DNA of 64,000 nt from Ypsolopha sequella (GCA_934047225.1 OW203992.1:17907501-17971500), one strand, 5' to 3'; counted from the stretch's first letter, positions 33,087 to 46,100 are shown. Notes: a model not told the origin generated them from the sequence alone. Translations and numbers: made by a program.

Positions 33087-35135
33087 TTACTTCTTCTTAG
33101 AGACACCCACAGTCCTGCCTCTTCTGCCAGTAGTCTTGGTGTGCTGTCCACGCACACGGAGGCCCCAGTAGTGACGCATTCCTCTGTGGGCACGGATCTT
33201 CTTCAGCCTCTCTAAGTCCTCACGGAGCTTTGAGTCCAAGTTGGAGGAGGTTAGCTGGCTGTACTTGCCGTCCACAATATCCTTCTGTCTGTTCAAGAAC
33301 CAGTCTGGAATTTTGTATTGCCTAGGGTTGGACATGATGGTGACAATCTTTTCAACCTGAAAATAATACAATAATATTGTGAGCAATGAGTTTCAGTGTT
33401 GGTCCATAAATAGAATGTTAACATTCAATTTTATATGAAGCAAGGATTTCTTAGTTAGACTCATGATCAGTAAATTAATTTTATGATTAGTACAGTACAT
33501 GGAATAAATAATATGACAAGCATGGAATATTTATCAATAAACTCAATTGGACTATAAACCCGATTCTGAAGGCTTTAATTTTAGTTTTAGTGCTGTCAAA
33601 ACTTAAAATTTTCCAAAGTAATTTAACTTCTAACCCTAACATTTAAGGACTATTTTGCAATGAAGAAAATTTAGTTTTAGTGCTGTCAAAACTTAAAATT
33701 TTCCAAAGTAATTTAACTTCTAACCCTAACAGTTAAGGACTATTTTGCAATGAAGAATATTTAGTTTTGACAGCACTAAAACTAAAATTAAAGCCTTCAG
33801 AATCGGCTATACTGGGGTACGTTTCGTAACGTGTGATTATCACTCGGAGCGATGCGAATTTTACCCTGCATCGTTCAAAAATCGACCCGAGTGAAACCGA
33901 GGGTAAACGAACTGTTACCTGACAGTTGCGCTAAGTGTTTAGAAACGCTTTCGGGGAATGTGAATATCGCACTGACAAGTGCGATTTCTAACTCTGTTTG
34001 GGTACCGTTAAAATTCGCCTGACAGTTGTCATTTCGGAGTTTTCTCGGGATTCGGACAATTTTTGAAAATAGAATTCAACATTTCCGTACGAATACGGGA
34101 AAATGTTTCGAAACTGCTTCGACAGGATTATGGCTTGCAAATGCAAAGGTTGCAATGCCATCCATATTAAAAGCAATAGGTATTTAGGTACTTTACTTAA
34201 TTTATTTATTTTGATTTGAAAACGTTTCAAAACGCTTTTCTCACGGGAATCACTCGCAAGCGTTTCAAAACCAGATCTTTCATTCTCTTTCTAGTATATA
34301 GCTTTGTCTCTTTCTTAAAAACGAGTGAAATTTCGTACGAAGATCACACGTTTCGAAACGTAGCCCTGTTATACTAAAATGATCCAATCCTCCAATTATT
34401 TAAGATGTACGACCCGATTATGACGACTCAAGACCCCGCTTTCCTTATCCTGCTTGTGATTGCTCGTACTACAGATATACCTCTCGCTCACAAGGTCTCA
34501 TAACCCAAAATGGTGGGTATCTAATCTATTTAGTAATATTTGAAGCATGTTGTTCAAGTAGAACACTTGACATAGTTTGTCATAACTCATACTCTTTAAA
34601 TACTACATAATACCTCTCCTCTTTTTAAAGGCATTTCTGTCTTATCCACTGGATGCAAAGTAGATACTGTAATACATATTACTGTTTGTTTACTGTTTAT
34701 ATGCATTCTTATAAGTCCGTCCTTTGAAAGTAACACAAAAATACGGGCCTAATTCACACCGTGATAGGACAGATAATATAATACTAGGTGATAGTTATTT
34801 ACTTACCTCTTCTTCGGTACATTCACCAGCACGTTTGTCCAGATCAATGTCGGCTTTCTTCAGGACAATGTTTGAGTATCGGCGACCGACACCCTTGATG
34901 GCAGTCATGGCGAACATAACTTTACGTTTACCATCAATGTTCGTATTCATGATACGAAGAATATGTTGGAACTTTTCAGGGATAACGAGCGACTGAAACA
35001 AGCAGGGTTATGTTTTACGATTATTGAAGAAAATACAAGAAGCAACATAAAATAAATAATGCAAACTGGATATTCCTTTAATATAATGATTTTAAAGTCC
35101 ATTGATGGGTAAATAATTAAAGGATTCCTTACCAT
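33087..35135 (-). CDS. RpS18: 40S ribosomal protein S18
   Basis: Exons on the minus strand: 35135-35133 (only the ATG), 34992-34807 and 33356-33087. Together they give 152 residues, the standard length. The protein is a small-subunit head component (bacterial S13 homologue). The sequence is [20 protein letters not shown]..., [80 protein letters not shown], ending [13 protein letters not shown]. All splice sites are GT-AG. Splitting the gene straight after the start codon is a common ribosomal protein layout. The second intron (33357-34806) has filled with two adjoining MITEs. Confidence 0.98.
33558..33808. mobile_element. MITE copy 2, with internal duplication
   Basis: The same family as 30250-30410 (CCGATTCTGAAGGCTTTAAT at one end, its complement at the other). 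It is about 90 bp longer because an internal segment (TTAGTGCTGTCAAAACTTAA through TTTTGCAATGAAGA) is present twice. The flanking target duplication is not evident. Confidence 0.75.
33812..34368. mobile_element. Inverted-repeat element, ends CTGGGGTACGTTTCG
   Basis: The left end CTGGGGTACGTTTCGTAACG pairs with a right end whose complement reads CAGGGCTACGTTTCGAAACG. The flanks are TATA-rich on both sides, but the target duplication is not exact. It abuts the previous MITE in RpS18 intron 2. Confidence 0.65.
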
Positions 35136-35187
35136 TTTGACGATTTTTATCGACAAAACGTCCAATATCAACACAACATGAACACTT

Positions 35188-35200
35188 CAAAAGAAAAGAG
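35188..35200 (-). promoter_or_regulatory. 5' TOP-like pyrimidine tract of RpS18
   Basis: Read on the minus strand, CTCTTTTCTTTTG lies about 55 nt upstream of the ATG. Pyrimidine tracts starting with C at the cap site mark ribosomal protein mRNAs whose translation is growth-controlled. The start site is inferred from this motif only. Confidence 0.5.
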
Positions 35201-35201
35201 A

Positions 35202-35896
35202 TTTGCTGTCACAATGAAACGTCAAATATCTGTCAAACAAAGTAATGTTACTATTACAAAAAAATATGATACGTTCATTCCATGAACCTATACCCTAACC
35301 GGACTGAGTACTTGTTTCAAAAAACGTGAAGAACGAGAAGTCATACTAGATAATTTCATCTCTGTCTAAGTAGGGTAACCATATTTAAAAATAATTGATT
35401 GAGACCACGTAGGTAGTAAAAACCGTATTCAAAACATTTATTTTATTGGTTTAAAGTCTTCTGCTTTAAAATAGCGGCTGCAGACTACTGGATTTTTGCA
35501 CTTTACTTCGTTTCCTAAAACTTCTAACCATTTTCTTCGGATATTTTCAGTTTTTGGAAGACTGTAATGTAAAACCCAATATCATGGTTACTCTAGCGGT
35601 ATCAATGTAAACATGTATCATTTCTCCGAGAAAACGTTGTAATTATGCCTTACCTATGAAACGATATCCCACAATTCCCAAAAATTTGGCTTCTGCAGCC
35701 CTTCACGCTGCATGCTTTAACCAATTTTGCAAAAAATTATTAATTTTACAATTTTGTTTTCAAATGTCACGGCCGTGGTGCCATTTTTAGATAAAAGGGT
35801 TACCAGTTTGCAAGCATAAGAATAATCCCAACTTTATTAAGGAATGATTGATCTTACATTTACGGATAAAACTAAATGTAAAACATACATAAACCT
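35202..35896. other. Upstream of RpS18, no gene seen
   Basis: Probably contains the RpS18 promoter at its left edge. Otherwise AT-rich sequence without supportable frames. Confidence 0.5.
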
Positions 35897-36223
35897 AACA
35901 AAAAAATAGTGACGGACGTCAAATGTAACTGCAGCCATTCGCTAAAAAGCTTAAAATAATTATAAAATGACAGATGGTACCGAAATAACACTTTTTCCGC
36001 CTTCTTTCTTCCTGAAAAATATGTTCTTTAGAAGTCGGCGCTCTTATATTGGTTTCTGTGTTGCTATAACCAAGGGAACGCGGTCACTTTTAAAGAACAT
36101 ATTTTTCAGGAACAAAGAAGTCGGAAAAAGTGTTATTTCAGTACCATCGGTCATTTTATAATTATTTTCAACTTTTTTGCGAATGGCTGCAGTTACATTT
36201 AAAGTCGGTTACTATTTTTTGTT
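35897..36223. mobile_element. Fold-back element with long arms
   Basis: The two halves are inverted copies over roughly 140 bp each: CAAATGTAACTGCAGCCATTCGC, GGTACCGAAATAACACTTTTTCCG and GAAAAATATGTTCTTTA recur as complements in the right arm. The middle (AGAAGTCGGCGCTC...) is a short loop. The short open frame here is an artefact of the palindrome. Confidence 0.8.
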
Positions 36224-36353
36224 AAAAGTTTATTATTTTACATTTTTAGTGTTGACGGGTCAAATTGTGTAATGTGGATAGTTCTTGTAAACGCGCTGTT
36301 GATATAAAACGAAGGACAAGTAATAATTGGTTATATTTAATAATAAATAAATG

Positions 36354-37018
36354 TAATCAGCACCCTAATACAAACTGATTGCCGTAATCTCAAGTTATGT
36401 GCTGTCACCCGTTGAGGAGTTCTATGGTAATGAGGCCAAGATCAAAGTTCAGGTGGAGAAATTACAATTTACAAGTAGTACTCGGCAATCACTATCCTAA
36501 TACAAAGCGATTGCCTTAATCTTGAGTGGTATGCTGTCTTTCGTTAAGGAGTTCTATGGTGGTGAAGCCAGGATGGAAGGTCAGGTGGGTATTCTGATAA
36601 TTTCCAAGAAATGCCCGACAATCAGCACCCTACCAAAGTGATTGCCGCAATCACGAGGTAAGTGCTCTCATTCGTTAAAGAGTTCTATGGTAATGACTTA
36701 ATAAGACCAGGATCGAAGGTCAGGTGGAAGATTGACAATTTCCAAGTAATACTCTGCGATCAACATCGTAGTACAAAGCGATTTCCTTAATATCAAGTGG
36801 TACGCTGTTACTTTCTGAGGCGTTCCACTGCCTATCTCTGAAAACTTTCATCAGATCATGGTCAATCTTAAAATGGGACCTACCTCAAAGGAAATTTTTC
36901 CAAACAAAAAAAGAATCATTCAATTCAGTTCAGAATTGACGGAGATAAGGAATAACATACCCAAAAAAAATACAGTCGAATTGAGATCCTCCTCTTTTTT
37001 TCAAGTCGGTTAAAAAAA
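36354..37018 (+). repeat. Lepidopteran-type dispersed repeat with four diverged ~125-bp units
   Basis: Four imperfect units (ACAAACTGATTGCCGTAATC, ACAAAGCGATTGCCTTAATC, CAAAGTGATTGCCGCAATC, ACAAAGCGATTTCCTTAAT) each carry TTCTATGGT and CAGGTGG-type motifs. They are followed by AACTTTCATCAGATCATGGTC and a GTCGAATTGAG...AAGTCGGTTAA terminus that I recognise from many moth introns. Confidence 0.65.
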
Positions 37019-37299
37019 AAGTATTTACTAAAAGCTAAATACTATAAAGTCGTTGAAAAACTAAATCGTGAAAAACTCAAGCCTACCATCGCAATTTGTT
37101 TTTTTTGTGATGGCAACTGTGCGAGTAGGACACAGGCATCGACTGTGTGTTGTCCCGCTCGGCACGTTTTCTCTAGTTGGTTATGTCATAATAAAATAAC
37201 TTTTAACTGTATGAAATAGAGTCTATTTTTCTACGCGTAACATCCTTCAGTGCTCAATCCAGTTTACGTATACATCCATGGTTCATTCATATAGTTTTA

Positions 37300-37941
37300 C
37301 CCTGCGGTCCGAAATAGAATTACAATGGATCATAAAGCCGGCGCCCGACATGACATGTGTACACTTATTTGCACACTTCTTTGACGACTTTGTACACACA
37401 TTTGGCGCACCTGCCACACATGCTTCGCAAACTCTTTTCTCCACAGTATGCTGGTAGACAACAAAGGAGATGGACGACGATTTCGTGGACGCAGTGTGCT
37501 TATATTATTTATGTGCATGTAATTATTTTTTACATGTGCTACAAAATATATCGAAAATATATTTACATGGTTCCCCTTGCAGCAACTCAATAAATTCTAG
37601 GACGCATTCGTTACTCCAGTCCATTTTGAACGATCAAGCTCGTAGTGTCTCACACAACCGTTCCGTACAACAGCGCTCGCGCAACTGGTCTTTGCAAATA
37701 GTGTGGCAGGCTACGCACTTATTTGAACACATTCCTTTGATGTGCGCTAAAAAACCGATACCGCTCGGCAAAGTGCAAAGCTGTGTACAAACTTTGGAAC
37801 ACATAGACAAAGTCTCGTGCCACACAGTGTGTCCACTCGAGTGTTCAAATAAGTGTACACATGTCTGGCGCCGGCATAAGCCATCCACTTCATACTTTCG
37901 TAATCGATTTTAGCGATATAATTCAATTTCGGAACGTAGGG
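37300..37941. mobile_element. Small CCCTGCG MITE interrupted by a Harbinger-like MITE
   Basis: The left part 37300-37335 (CCCTGCGGTCCGAAATAGAA...) and right part 37877-37941 (...AATTTCGGAACGTAGGG) together match the intact 98-bp element at 39186-39283. The element is split at a TAA by the 541-bp MITE described next. Confidence 0.8.
37336..37876 (+). mobile_element. PIF/Harbinger-like MITE, copy 2 (nested)
   Basis: 541 bp; ends AGCCGGCGCC and GGCGCCGGCA, flanked by TAA (37333-37335, 37877-37879). It is closely related to 6701-7236 but in the opposite orientation, and it carries the same frame, here 147 codons (37470-37913, running out of the element). The left end has an extra GACAT step compared with copy 1. 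Confidence 0.85.
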
Positions 37942-37990
37942 CTAGTTAGAATTATCCTTCATGTCTCATTCTTCCATGGTCATAATCAAA

Positions 37991-38738
37991 CCGTGCGGTC
38001 CGAAATAGAATTACATCGATAATAGCTATGAATGAATTAAAGTGTGAGCGATGACTGGTCCGTAATTTGTGAGCTAGCAAACGATATGAAAGATAGCTTA
38101 TGATTCGGAACGAATTAAAAAAGATACATCTTAACCATAACCTCTTACCACAGAATACAATACGATTATTTTATTTTATTTCGTCAAAGTGCCGTAATTC
38201 GTGATGGAACAAGAAGAGTTTGTAGCACTGTTCTTCAACGTAGACTCAGATAGAGACGAAAAAAAAAATATACATATAAATTCTTCCTTATCGACGAAGA
38301 GTTCCACACGACTTTTCATTTGTTTCTCTCATGGCCGAATAAAACATATACCTTTGTTTGTCTGCCGTGCGGTCCGAAATAGAATTACATCGATAAAAGC
38401 TATGAATGAATTAAAGTGTGAGCGATGACTGGTCCGTAATTTGTGAGCTAGCAAACGTTGTGAAAGATAGCTTATGATTCGGACCGCATTAAAAAAGATA
38501 CATCTTAACCATAACCTCTTACCACAGAATACAATACGATTATTTTATTTTATTTTGTCAAAGTGCCGTGATTCGTGATGGAACAAGAAGAGTTTGTAGC
38601 ACTGTTCTTCAACGTAGACTCAGATAGCGACGAAAATATATATATATTCATAAATTCTTCCTTTTCGACGAAGAGTTCCACACGACTTTTCATTTGTTTC
38701 TCTCATGGCCGAATAAAACATACACCATGGTTTGTCTG
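37991..38738 (+). repeat. 374-bp tandem duplication of a CCGTGCGGTCCGAAATAG element
   Basis: Copies begin at 37991 and 38365. Each carries GTGCGGTCCGAAATAGAATT, ATGAATGAATTAAAGTGTGA, and a short frame starting at an ATG (38203 and 38578) that reads MEQEEFVALFFNVDSD. The frame may be the remnant start of a transposase; it soon breaks off. Confidence 0.8.
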
Positions 38739-39147
38739 ATCTGAACTGCTGAAATAATGGAGCGAAAACAATTTTTGACATTCCATTCCGTTCAACGCTC
38801 ACATCGCCTCACCTCCGTCGCATGAGCCATGAAAGTCATACGAATGAATGAACGCATTTGCTTCACTCATGGATTATTAGCCATTCACCTCATTCATTCG
38901 TAATCAATTTTAGCGAAATAATTCTATTTCGGAACGCAGGGCTGATCTGAACTGCTGAAATAATGGAGCGAAAACAATTTTTGACATTCCATTCCGTTCA
39001 ACGCTCACATCGCCTCACCTCCGTCGCATGAGCCACGAAAGTCATACGAATGAATGAACGCATTTGCTTCACTCATGGATTATTAGCCATTCACCTCATT
39101 CATTCGTAATCGATTTTAGCGAAATAATTCTATTTCGGAACGCAGGG
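38736..39147 (+). repeat. 206-bp tandem duplication ending in TTTCGGAACGCAGGG
   Basis: Copies begin at 38736 and 38942 with CTGATCTGAACTGCTGAAAT and are nearly identical; each ends with the terminal motif of the neighbouring MITE family. The region is thus two adjoining stepwise duplications of one element. Confidence 0.85.
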
Positions 39148-39185
39148 AAAGAATACATTAGATTCTATATATCGGAGAAGTCATC

Positions 39186-39283
39186 CCCTGCGTTCCGAAA
39201 TAGAATTACAATGGCTTATAAGCAATTCACTTCATACTTTCGTAATCGATTTTAGCGATGTAATTCTATTTCGGACCGCAGGG
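39186..39283. mobile_element. Intact 98-bp CCCTGCG MITE
   Basis: Inverted ends CCCTGCGTTCCGAAATAGAA and TTCTATTTCGGACCGCAGGG. It carries the undisturbed sequence (GGCTTATAAGCAATTCAC) at the site where the Harbinger-like MITE sits in the relative at 37300-37941. Confidence 0.85.
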
Positions 39284-39599
39284 ATAATGATAATTTCGTA
39301 GTATCGTCCCTGCGTGCGCCCACATACTTTCAGTTAAGGAAAGTCTGTGAAGTACTCAAACATCCTTGTCAGGACTTTTTAGACGCATATACTCTCATTT
39401 ATGGCCGCGTTAAAAAATGCACGATTTTTTATCGGAAGTGTCTACTTGTTAGTGCCCCCGATGAATATTGTTTAGAACTATGTGGTAGTGCGCACCGTTT
39501 AATAGCGCTTCCTCTATGGCTTGGCTATTTATCGGTGCAATTGCAATGTGCTCCCAAAGAACAATTTTTTTTTGTGTATATCATGAATCCTGTTAAAAC

Positions 39600-39770
39600 T
39601 ACGGGGGTGACCTCGCTCCGCTCCGCTTCGCTCGGCTCCCCAAATTTATTTCCATGTAAACCTAACACGCTCCTCTTCGCTTCGCTCGTCGTCACAGCTA
39701 TTTTTGACTTTTTGTTGAAAGACTTTCGTAACTATAACACCAACAAAAAATAAAAACTTCGGACAAGGAT
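39600..39770 (+). repeat. Dispersed CGCTCCGCT-rich repeat, copy 2
   Basis: Relative of 3160-3270: CTCGCTCCGCTCCGCTTCGC, a CCTAACACGCTCC motif, CTTCGCTCGTCGTCAC and a TTTTTGACTTTTTG stretch in the same order. Confidence 0.55.
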
Positions 39771-40119
39771 CGATCTTATTCACTGCACCAACAATTCGAT
39801 ATCTGAAGTGACGAAACACGAATCAAGCGAAGGTATACAAAAAAGTCACGTGACCTCACCGGTAAACAACCATATAGCCTGGGGCACCGACAAATAGACA
39901 TTTCCTTCCGTATTCCTTGCAACCCGCTCTGTTGAAAAAAATCGTGCGATGAAAAATCGCAGTGCGTGGTTGCCCTAATTTTTTATATTACAATTTTTCA
40001 ATTTTTTATATAGCAACATTATACGAGAATTCTCTTCAATCGTGTGCCGGTTTCGTCAGTAACTTGTCCCTCAATTTTTCTGTTTTATCCTGAGTTTTAA
40101 GCAAAAACAGTGAACCAAA

Positions 40120-43100
40120 ATGCACGCAGAAACTACATTAACCCTTATACAAATATTAGAAAAGACAATATCTCCCGGTAAGTAACTAAAATCCTTTATG
40201 TGTCGAGCATGGCGCTTGTTCTTCTCGAATGTCAAAGCTGTTATCGCCCAACGTTTATTGAAACACGATTATAAATATTGAAGAGCAATCCAGTAATCAT
40301 TATTGTAGTCATTATTCTCTATTTGGTTACAATTTTGCATTGTATATTTCTTTTCTATGCCAAACTTTCGAAAGTTCTAGCTAGACGCTTTTTACTAACG
40401 GCTTTGTGTTCATAAAACTCGAGCGTACCTATTACTTTTACACACTAAGCATACGTATCAATTACTTATTGGCAATCTTTCACTCTCGAAGAAGAGATCT
40501 ATAGAAAAAAATTGGTATCTTGTATTTCCCGCAATATAAAGTACAGCAGAGGTTATGCCCCAGATTCTCTTCATAGAATGCCCTGTTATGTTTCTTTCCT
40601 TTAATTTCCAGATCGAAATGAATTGGAAGCTGCAGAAAAATACCTTAACCATGCAGCAGCCACGAGCTTCACCACCTTCATCAAAATGTTATCAGATGTC
40701 CTGGTACAGGGTGGGAACAGTCAAGTGGCAAGAATGGCTGCTGGGCTGCAGTTGAAAAACCATTTAACATCTAAAGACCCATTACTAAAACATCAATATC
40801 AACAAAGGTGGCTGGCTTTACCTGAGGACATAAGACTTTATATTAAAAAGAATGTGAGTGTTAAATTATTACTGGATGCTAGAATTTATGCTGCTGTTTT
40901 ATGAGTGGACTTTAATATGGGTAGGTTAGGCTGTCTAGGAAACTTGTTGTTTTTCCAGGATATTCTAGATTGTAGCCTTCATTATGATCTCCATGTATCC
41001 TGGCACAAAAGTTACATTGTGAATTAAATCAATTGCAATAATCATTTGTAGGGTTCAGGGATATGGATATCTTTTACTCAAAAGTGGGAAAATAAGTAGT
41101 ATTTCCAAAGCATTTATCTTGACTTTATTTTTCTCTATCAAGTTAATTGCTCTAGGCCGAGCAACGCAACATATTGACGGGCGAAATAGACTCCGTGATG
41201 ACTGGCCGTCACATATTGATGACGGAGTGTGATCACTTTTTTCTATACATTGGTATAGAAAAAGAAACATAAACCAAAGTGTGATGATAAATGTTGAATC
41301 ATCAATTCCAACATAAACAGACCATAGTGTAAACAACGGCTCTTTAGAGAGAAAAATATAAAAAGTCACTATTGTTGGTAAAGTCTTCACATTTTGTTTT
41401 TACATGAACACTTTGTCAGCTACATAATTTAATTTTATGTTGGAATCTTGGTATAATAGTGTTATGACAGTAGGAATGGTTATTAGAGGTAAGAAAGAAA
41501 ACATAATTATGTTTACATTGCATTTATTGTTTCTAATCAATAATTTTAGTGATACCTATGTGGGAAGTGTCATATTCAACATCAAATATTTTCCACAGTG
41601 TTAGTTTTCTTGTAATTTTGCTTAAAATTTGGGTGTTTTATAGTTCTTAAAAGGGTCATAAAATTTGCAAAAATCAAAATGCAGCCAGTCATTTAGCACA
41701 ACACAACTCATAAGCGCCCCCCTTCAGCTTAAAGAGGTTAATAAATAAATTATTGTGTTTTACAGATTCTAGCAGCCATTGGAACAGAGAATAGCCGGCC
41801 TAGTTCTGCTGCCCAGTGTGTTGCATATGTAGCAGTTGCAGAGCTGCCGGTAGGACAATGGAATGACTTGATACCCATGCTAGTAGAAAATGTTGTCAAT
41901 ATTCAATCCACAGAACTGAAGAAAGAAGCAACTTTAGAGGCTATTGGTAAGTTAACATATATGGCTTTAAATCACTCTACTACATCAATATAATAAATCA
42001 GTATAATGTTTTTCACATAGGATGATTTCCCTGACAGACTTGACAGTATGAACAGTTCAGTATGAACAATGGCAGTTATGTTACCCTATCAAAACCATAT
42101 AGATTTTTTTAAAGTATCAATTAAGTGTTCAAAGAAACTTGAATGTCATATGTATCATACTTATATTGAAAAACCGTAAATTTCAGGCTTTACATATTAT
42201 TATGTTCTTCTCTGCTATTGTAAAGTTAATAAGTCTGTACATTGAATATTTTTGTGAAATTTTAAATGATATGTCTTCAATGCCTTGAAGTCAAAACTAA
42301 AATTTTCTGAATTTTTGTGTGTCCGACTGTTCCATTTTAACTCGAGAACCACTCAACAGATTTGGATGCGGTTTTCTTTATTATTATAATGACACAATGT
42401 TTTAGCGATTAAACAGTATGTTATGCTCCTCGAATCTATGATTCACCTAAGCCGTGTCGCGCGCGATTAAACATTGTGCTACGGGGCCTGCTCAATGTAT
42501 AAGTTATAAGGGGTATTGACAAAATAACCACCAAGCCATAAATGGGGCAGAGATTGAATAAACGCGGGTAAAAGACTAGTTAGATTAGCGCTTGCATTTG
42601 AATATTCGAAAATGTTTGGTTTTCAAATATGCAACTTTTTTTTGGGTATTATTCGAATAATAAAAAAAGTTAAAAGCTCATATAGTAATCAATACAATAC
42701 AATACAAATATACTCTTTATTGTACACCAAAATAAATAAAACAGGTAAAACAACAAACTTATAAAAGTAGGTAACAATTGGTGGCCTTATCACTTATAGC
42801 AATTTCTTCCAGACATCCTTTGGGTGGAAATTAATTGTTGGAAAAAATAACGCGAAGGTGGTGCACAAAATAAATAATAATTATTAAATGGATAGCAAAT
42901 ACCTATAAAAAATACATAAGTATAACATTGTACAGTGGAGACCGCATCAAGTTATACACTTGCAGTACGACATTAGCCCCTACAGAGAAGAATATAAGAA
43001 GGGTACAAAGTCCAATGTGTCTTACTTGATGCGGTCTCCACTGTACAATGCAAATACTTAGAATATGATAAATATATACATTAATATACCTATATAAGAA

Positions 43101-46100
43101 AAATAAATAATATAGTACATGAACCAAAAGTAAATAAATATTAGTAGCAGAAGTAGATGGATTTAACAAACATTTATGAAGAAAGAAAAAGATCTTTTGA
43201 AGACAGGCAATGAGGGAGCATGCTTAATAGTGATGGGCAAGTTATTCCACAATCTGACAGCATTAACAGCAAAAGAATTACCATAAAAATTTGTAGTGTG
43301 AGATGGAATTGCTAAGAGCAAATTTTCCGAGGGCCGTATAGTACAGTCATGAGTAGAGTGCAGGAATTTAAAAATATGATAGAGTTGAAGGATTGAACAG
43401 TGCAGAATAAAGAAGTGAGTGAGTGGGCGTCACGCCGAAGACAAATTGGAAGCCAATGGAGTTGTGACCTAAAATCAGAAACATGGTGAAACTTACGAAC
43501 CTTATAGTGAAGTTTTGGAGGCATTCAAGCTTATCCAGCTGTTCCGAAGTTAAATCTAGATATCAAACGTCCGCATACTCGAGTAATCATGTCCTGAAGT
43601 GCCAAAACAAAATCTTCATTATTCGAAATATAATAAGAATAATTTGAATATTGAAGTTTTATTTTACTCATAGTATTCCAATAGTATCTGAATAATACGC
43701 ACAAAAACGCAGTTGAATACTCGAATACCAAGAAATTTCCATTTCTCGAATATTGCAAGCCCTAATACAACTACAAATTTTTGAAGCTCATTTTTTTCTT
43801 AAAAACATATCATGCCAAATAATTTAAAGTATTTATTGACATGTTATGTTCCTCAGCTATTATTTTCATTAGGTGCTACTCGTTGCTAGTGATGGAATTG
43901 TTCAACAATTTAAATGTATCAACAGTTTGAACACTACATTGACACCAACATGTTATAATTTTAACTACAGATCATTTTTACTTTTTTTCAGGTTACATCT
44001 GCCAGGAGATAGAAGCTGAAGTCTTAACAGAACAAAGTAATCCAATACTAACAGCCATCATCCATGGCATGAGATCCACTGAGCCCAGTAACTATGTCCG
44101 TCTTGCTGCAACACAGGCACTCCTCAACTCCTTAGAGTTCACTAAGGCTAACTTTGACAAAGACAATGAAAGGAATTTCATCATGGAGGTGGTCTGTGAA
44201 GCAACACAATCCAGTGATATGAGAATCAGTGTAGCGGCCCTTCAATGTTTAGTATGTTTCACTTAAAAGATTTCTAAAGTTAAAATTAAACTGAAGATTA
44301 CAATACTTATTTTCTATAAATAATATATTTTCTATTCTAGGTCAAAATTCTGTCCCTGTACTATCAATACATGGAACCGTACATGGGTCAAGCTCTCTTT
44401 CCAATCACATTAGAAGCAATGAAATCAGATATTGATGAAATCTCACTTCAAGGAATTGAATTCTGGTCAAATGTCAGTGATGAAGAAATAGATCTTGCAA
44501 TTGAAGAAGCCGAAGCGGCAGAAGCAGGTTTGCTCCCAACCAACAGTTAAAACTTTGTTTTTTTGTGCACTTTTAGTTAGTTAAGTAATAATATATTGTT
44601 ATTTTTCTAATTATAGGTCGCCCCCCTGTGAGAACTTCAAGATTCTATGCGAGAGGAGCATTGCAGTATCTCGCACCCGTCCTCATGCAGAAACTCACGA
44701 AGCAAGATGACACAGACGATGAATTGGAATGGAATCCTTCCAAAGCAGCTTCAGTGTGTCTGATGCTGCTGTCTAACTGTTGCGAAGACGAGATCGTACC
44801 TCACGTGCTGCCTTTCATCAACTCGAACATCAAGAACGAGAACTGGCGATATCGGGAAGCGGCTCTCATGGCCTTTGGATCCATACTTGGAGGGCTCGAA
44901 GCTAATACTCTCAAGCCTTTGGTCGAGAAGGCGATGCCGACATTAATTGAGGCGATGTACGACTCATCGGTCGCCGTCAGAGATACGGCTGCGTGGACGT
45001 TCGGTCGCATCTGCGAGATCGTTCCTGAAGCCGCCATCAATGAGACTTACCTGAAACCATTGCTAGAGAGTCTCGTTAACGGGCTGAAGGCTGAGCCTCG
45101 CGTGGCTGCTAACGTGTGCTGGGCATTCACCGGGCTCGCTGAGGCGGCTTACGAGGCGGCCGATAGCGGCGAGACCAATCAGCCTAAAACATACTGCATG
45201 TCCAACTACTTTGACTTCATCGTGCAGCGCTTGCTCGAGACCACAGATCGAGCGGACGCCGCGCAGCACAATCTGCGCTCTGCAGCGTACGAAGCGCTGA
45301 TGGAGATGGTCAAGAACTCTCCGACGGATTGCTACGTGACGGTACAGAAGACGACGATGGTGATCCTCGAGCGGCTTCAGCAAGTGCTTCAGATGGAGAA
45401 CCACATCTCGTCGCAGGCGGACCGTTCACAGTTCAACGACCTTCAGAGCCTGTTGTGTGCGACGCTGCAGTCGGTACTGCGGAAGGTGACTCCGGAAGAT
45501 GCGCCACAAATATCGGACGCGATCATGACTGCTCTACTCACAATGTTCGCGAGCAATGCGGGCAAGGTACGCATCTTTGAACGTGATATTTTTTCATTTG
45601 TACAAATGTACTGTAGAACACTGTACTGTAGGATCTTTTTGCTTGTGACCAGCGGCTTTTTGATCACATGTCTCACAAATCGTGCTGCATGGAAGTAGTG
45701 TACTAAGAAACGAAAACTTACTGCCTCATTAAGAGTAGTTAATGGGCAGTCAAGTATTATTTATATCGATATAATTTGTCTTAATATGCTTAAGAAAACA
45801 CCCGAAATATATTATTATGTGTCTTGTGTATAAAAAGACAAAAAAATCGATATAAGTATAGTATTTATTTATATCGATATTACGGTCCTATAAGTAAAAC
45901 ACGGATAAAATAACGATATATACCGCTACTTATTTCGTTATTACTTTCACGTATTTATAAAGGCGTTGTTAACTTAAAACTTATGGTATTTTCGAAAGTC
46001 TTCAACTAAACCCTATCGACAATCTAATAATCAATCTTAAAACAAACTTCCAGGCGGGCGGTGTACAAGAAGACGCGCTAATGGCTGTGTCGACACTCGT

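Larger units (their letters stand above)
41947..43991. other. Importin beta intron 3
   Basis: A 2-kb intron holding two dispersed repeats (42295-42590 and 42406-42487 within it) and a LINE fragment with an inserted MITE (42690-43560). The remainder is AT-rich. Confidence 0.7.

Noticed and set aside
35967..36161. 64-residue frame starting MTDGTEITLFPPSFF
   Set aside because: It spans the two arms of a fold-back element and mirrors itself; a palindrome artefact.
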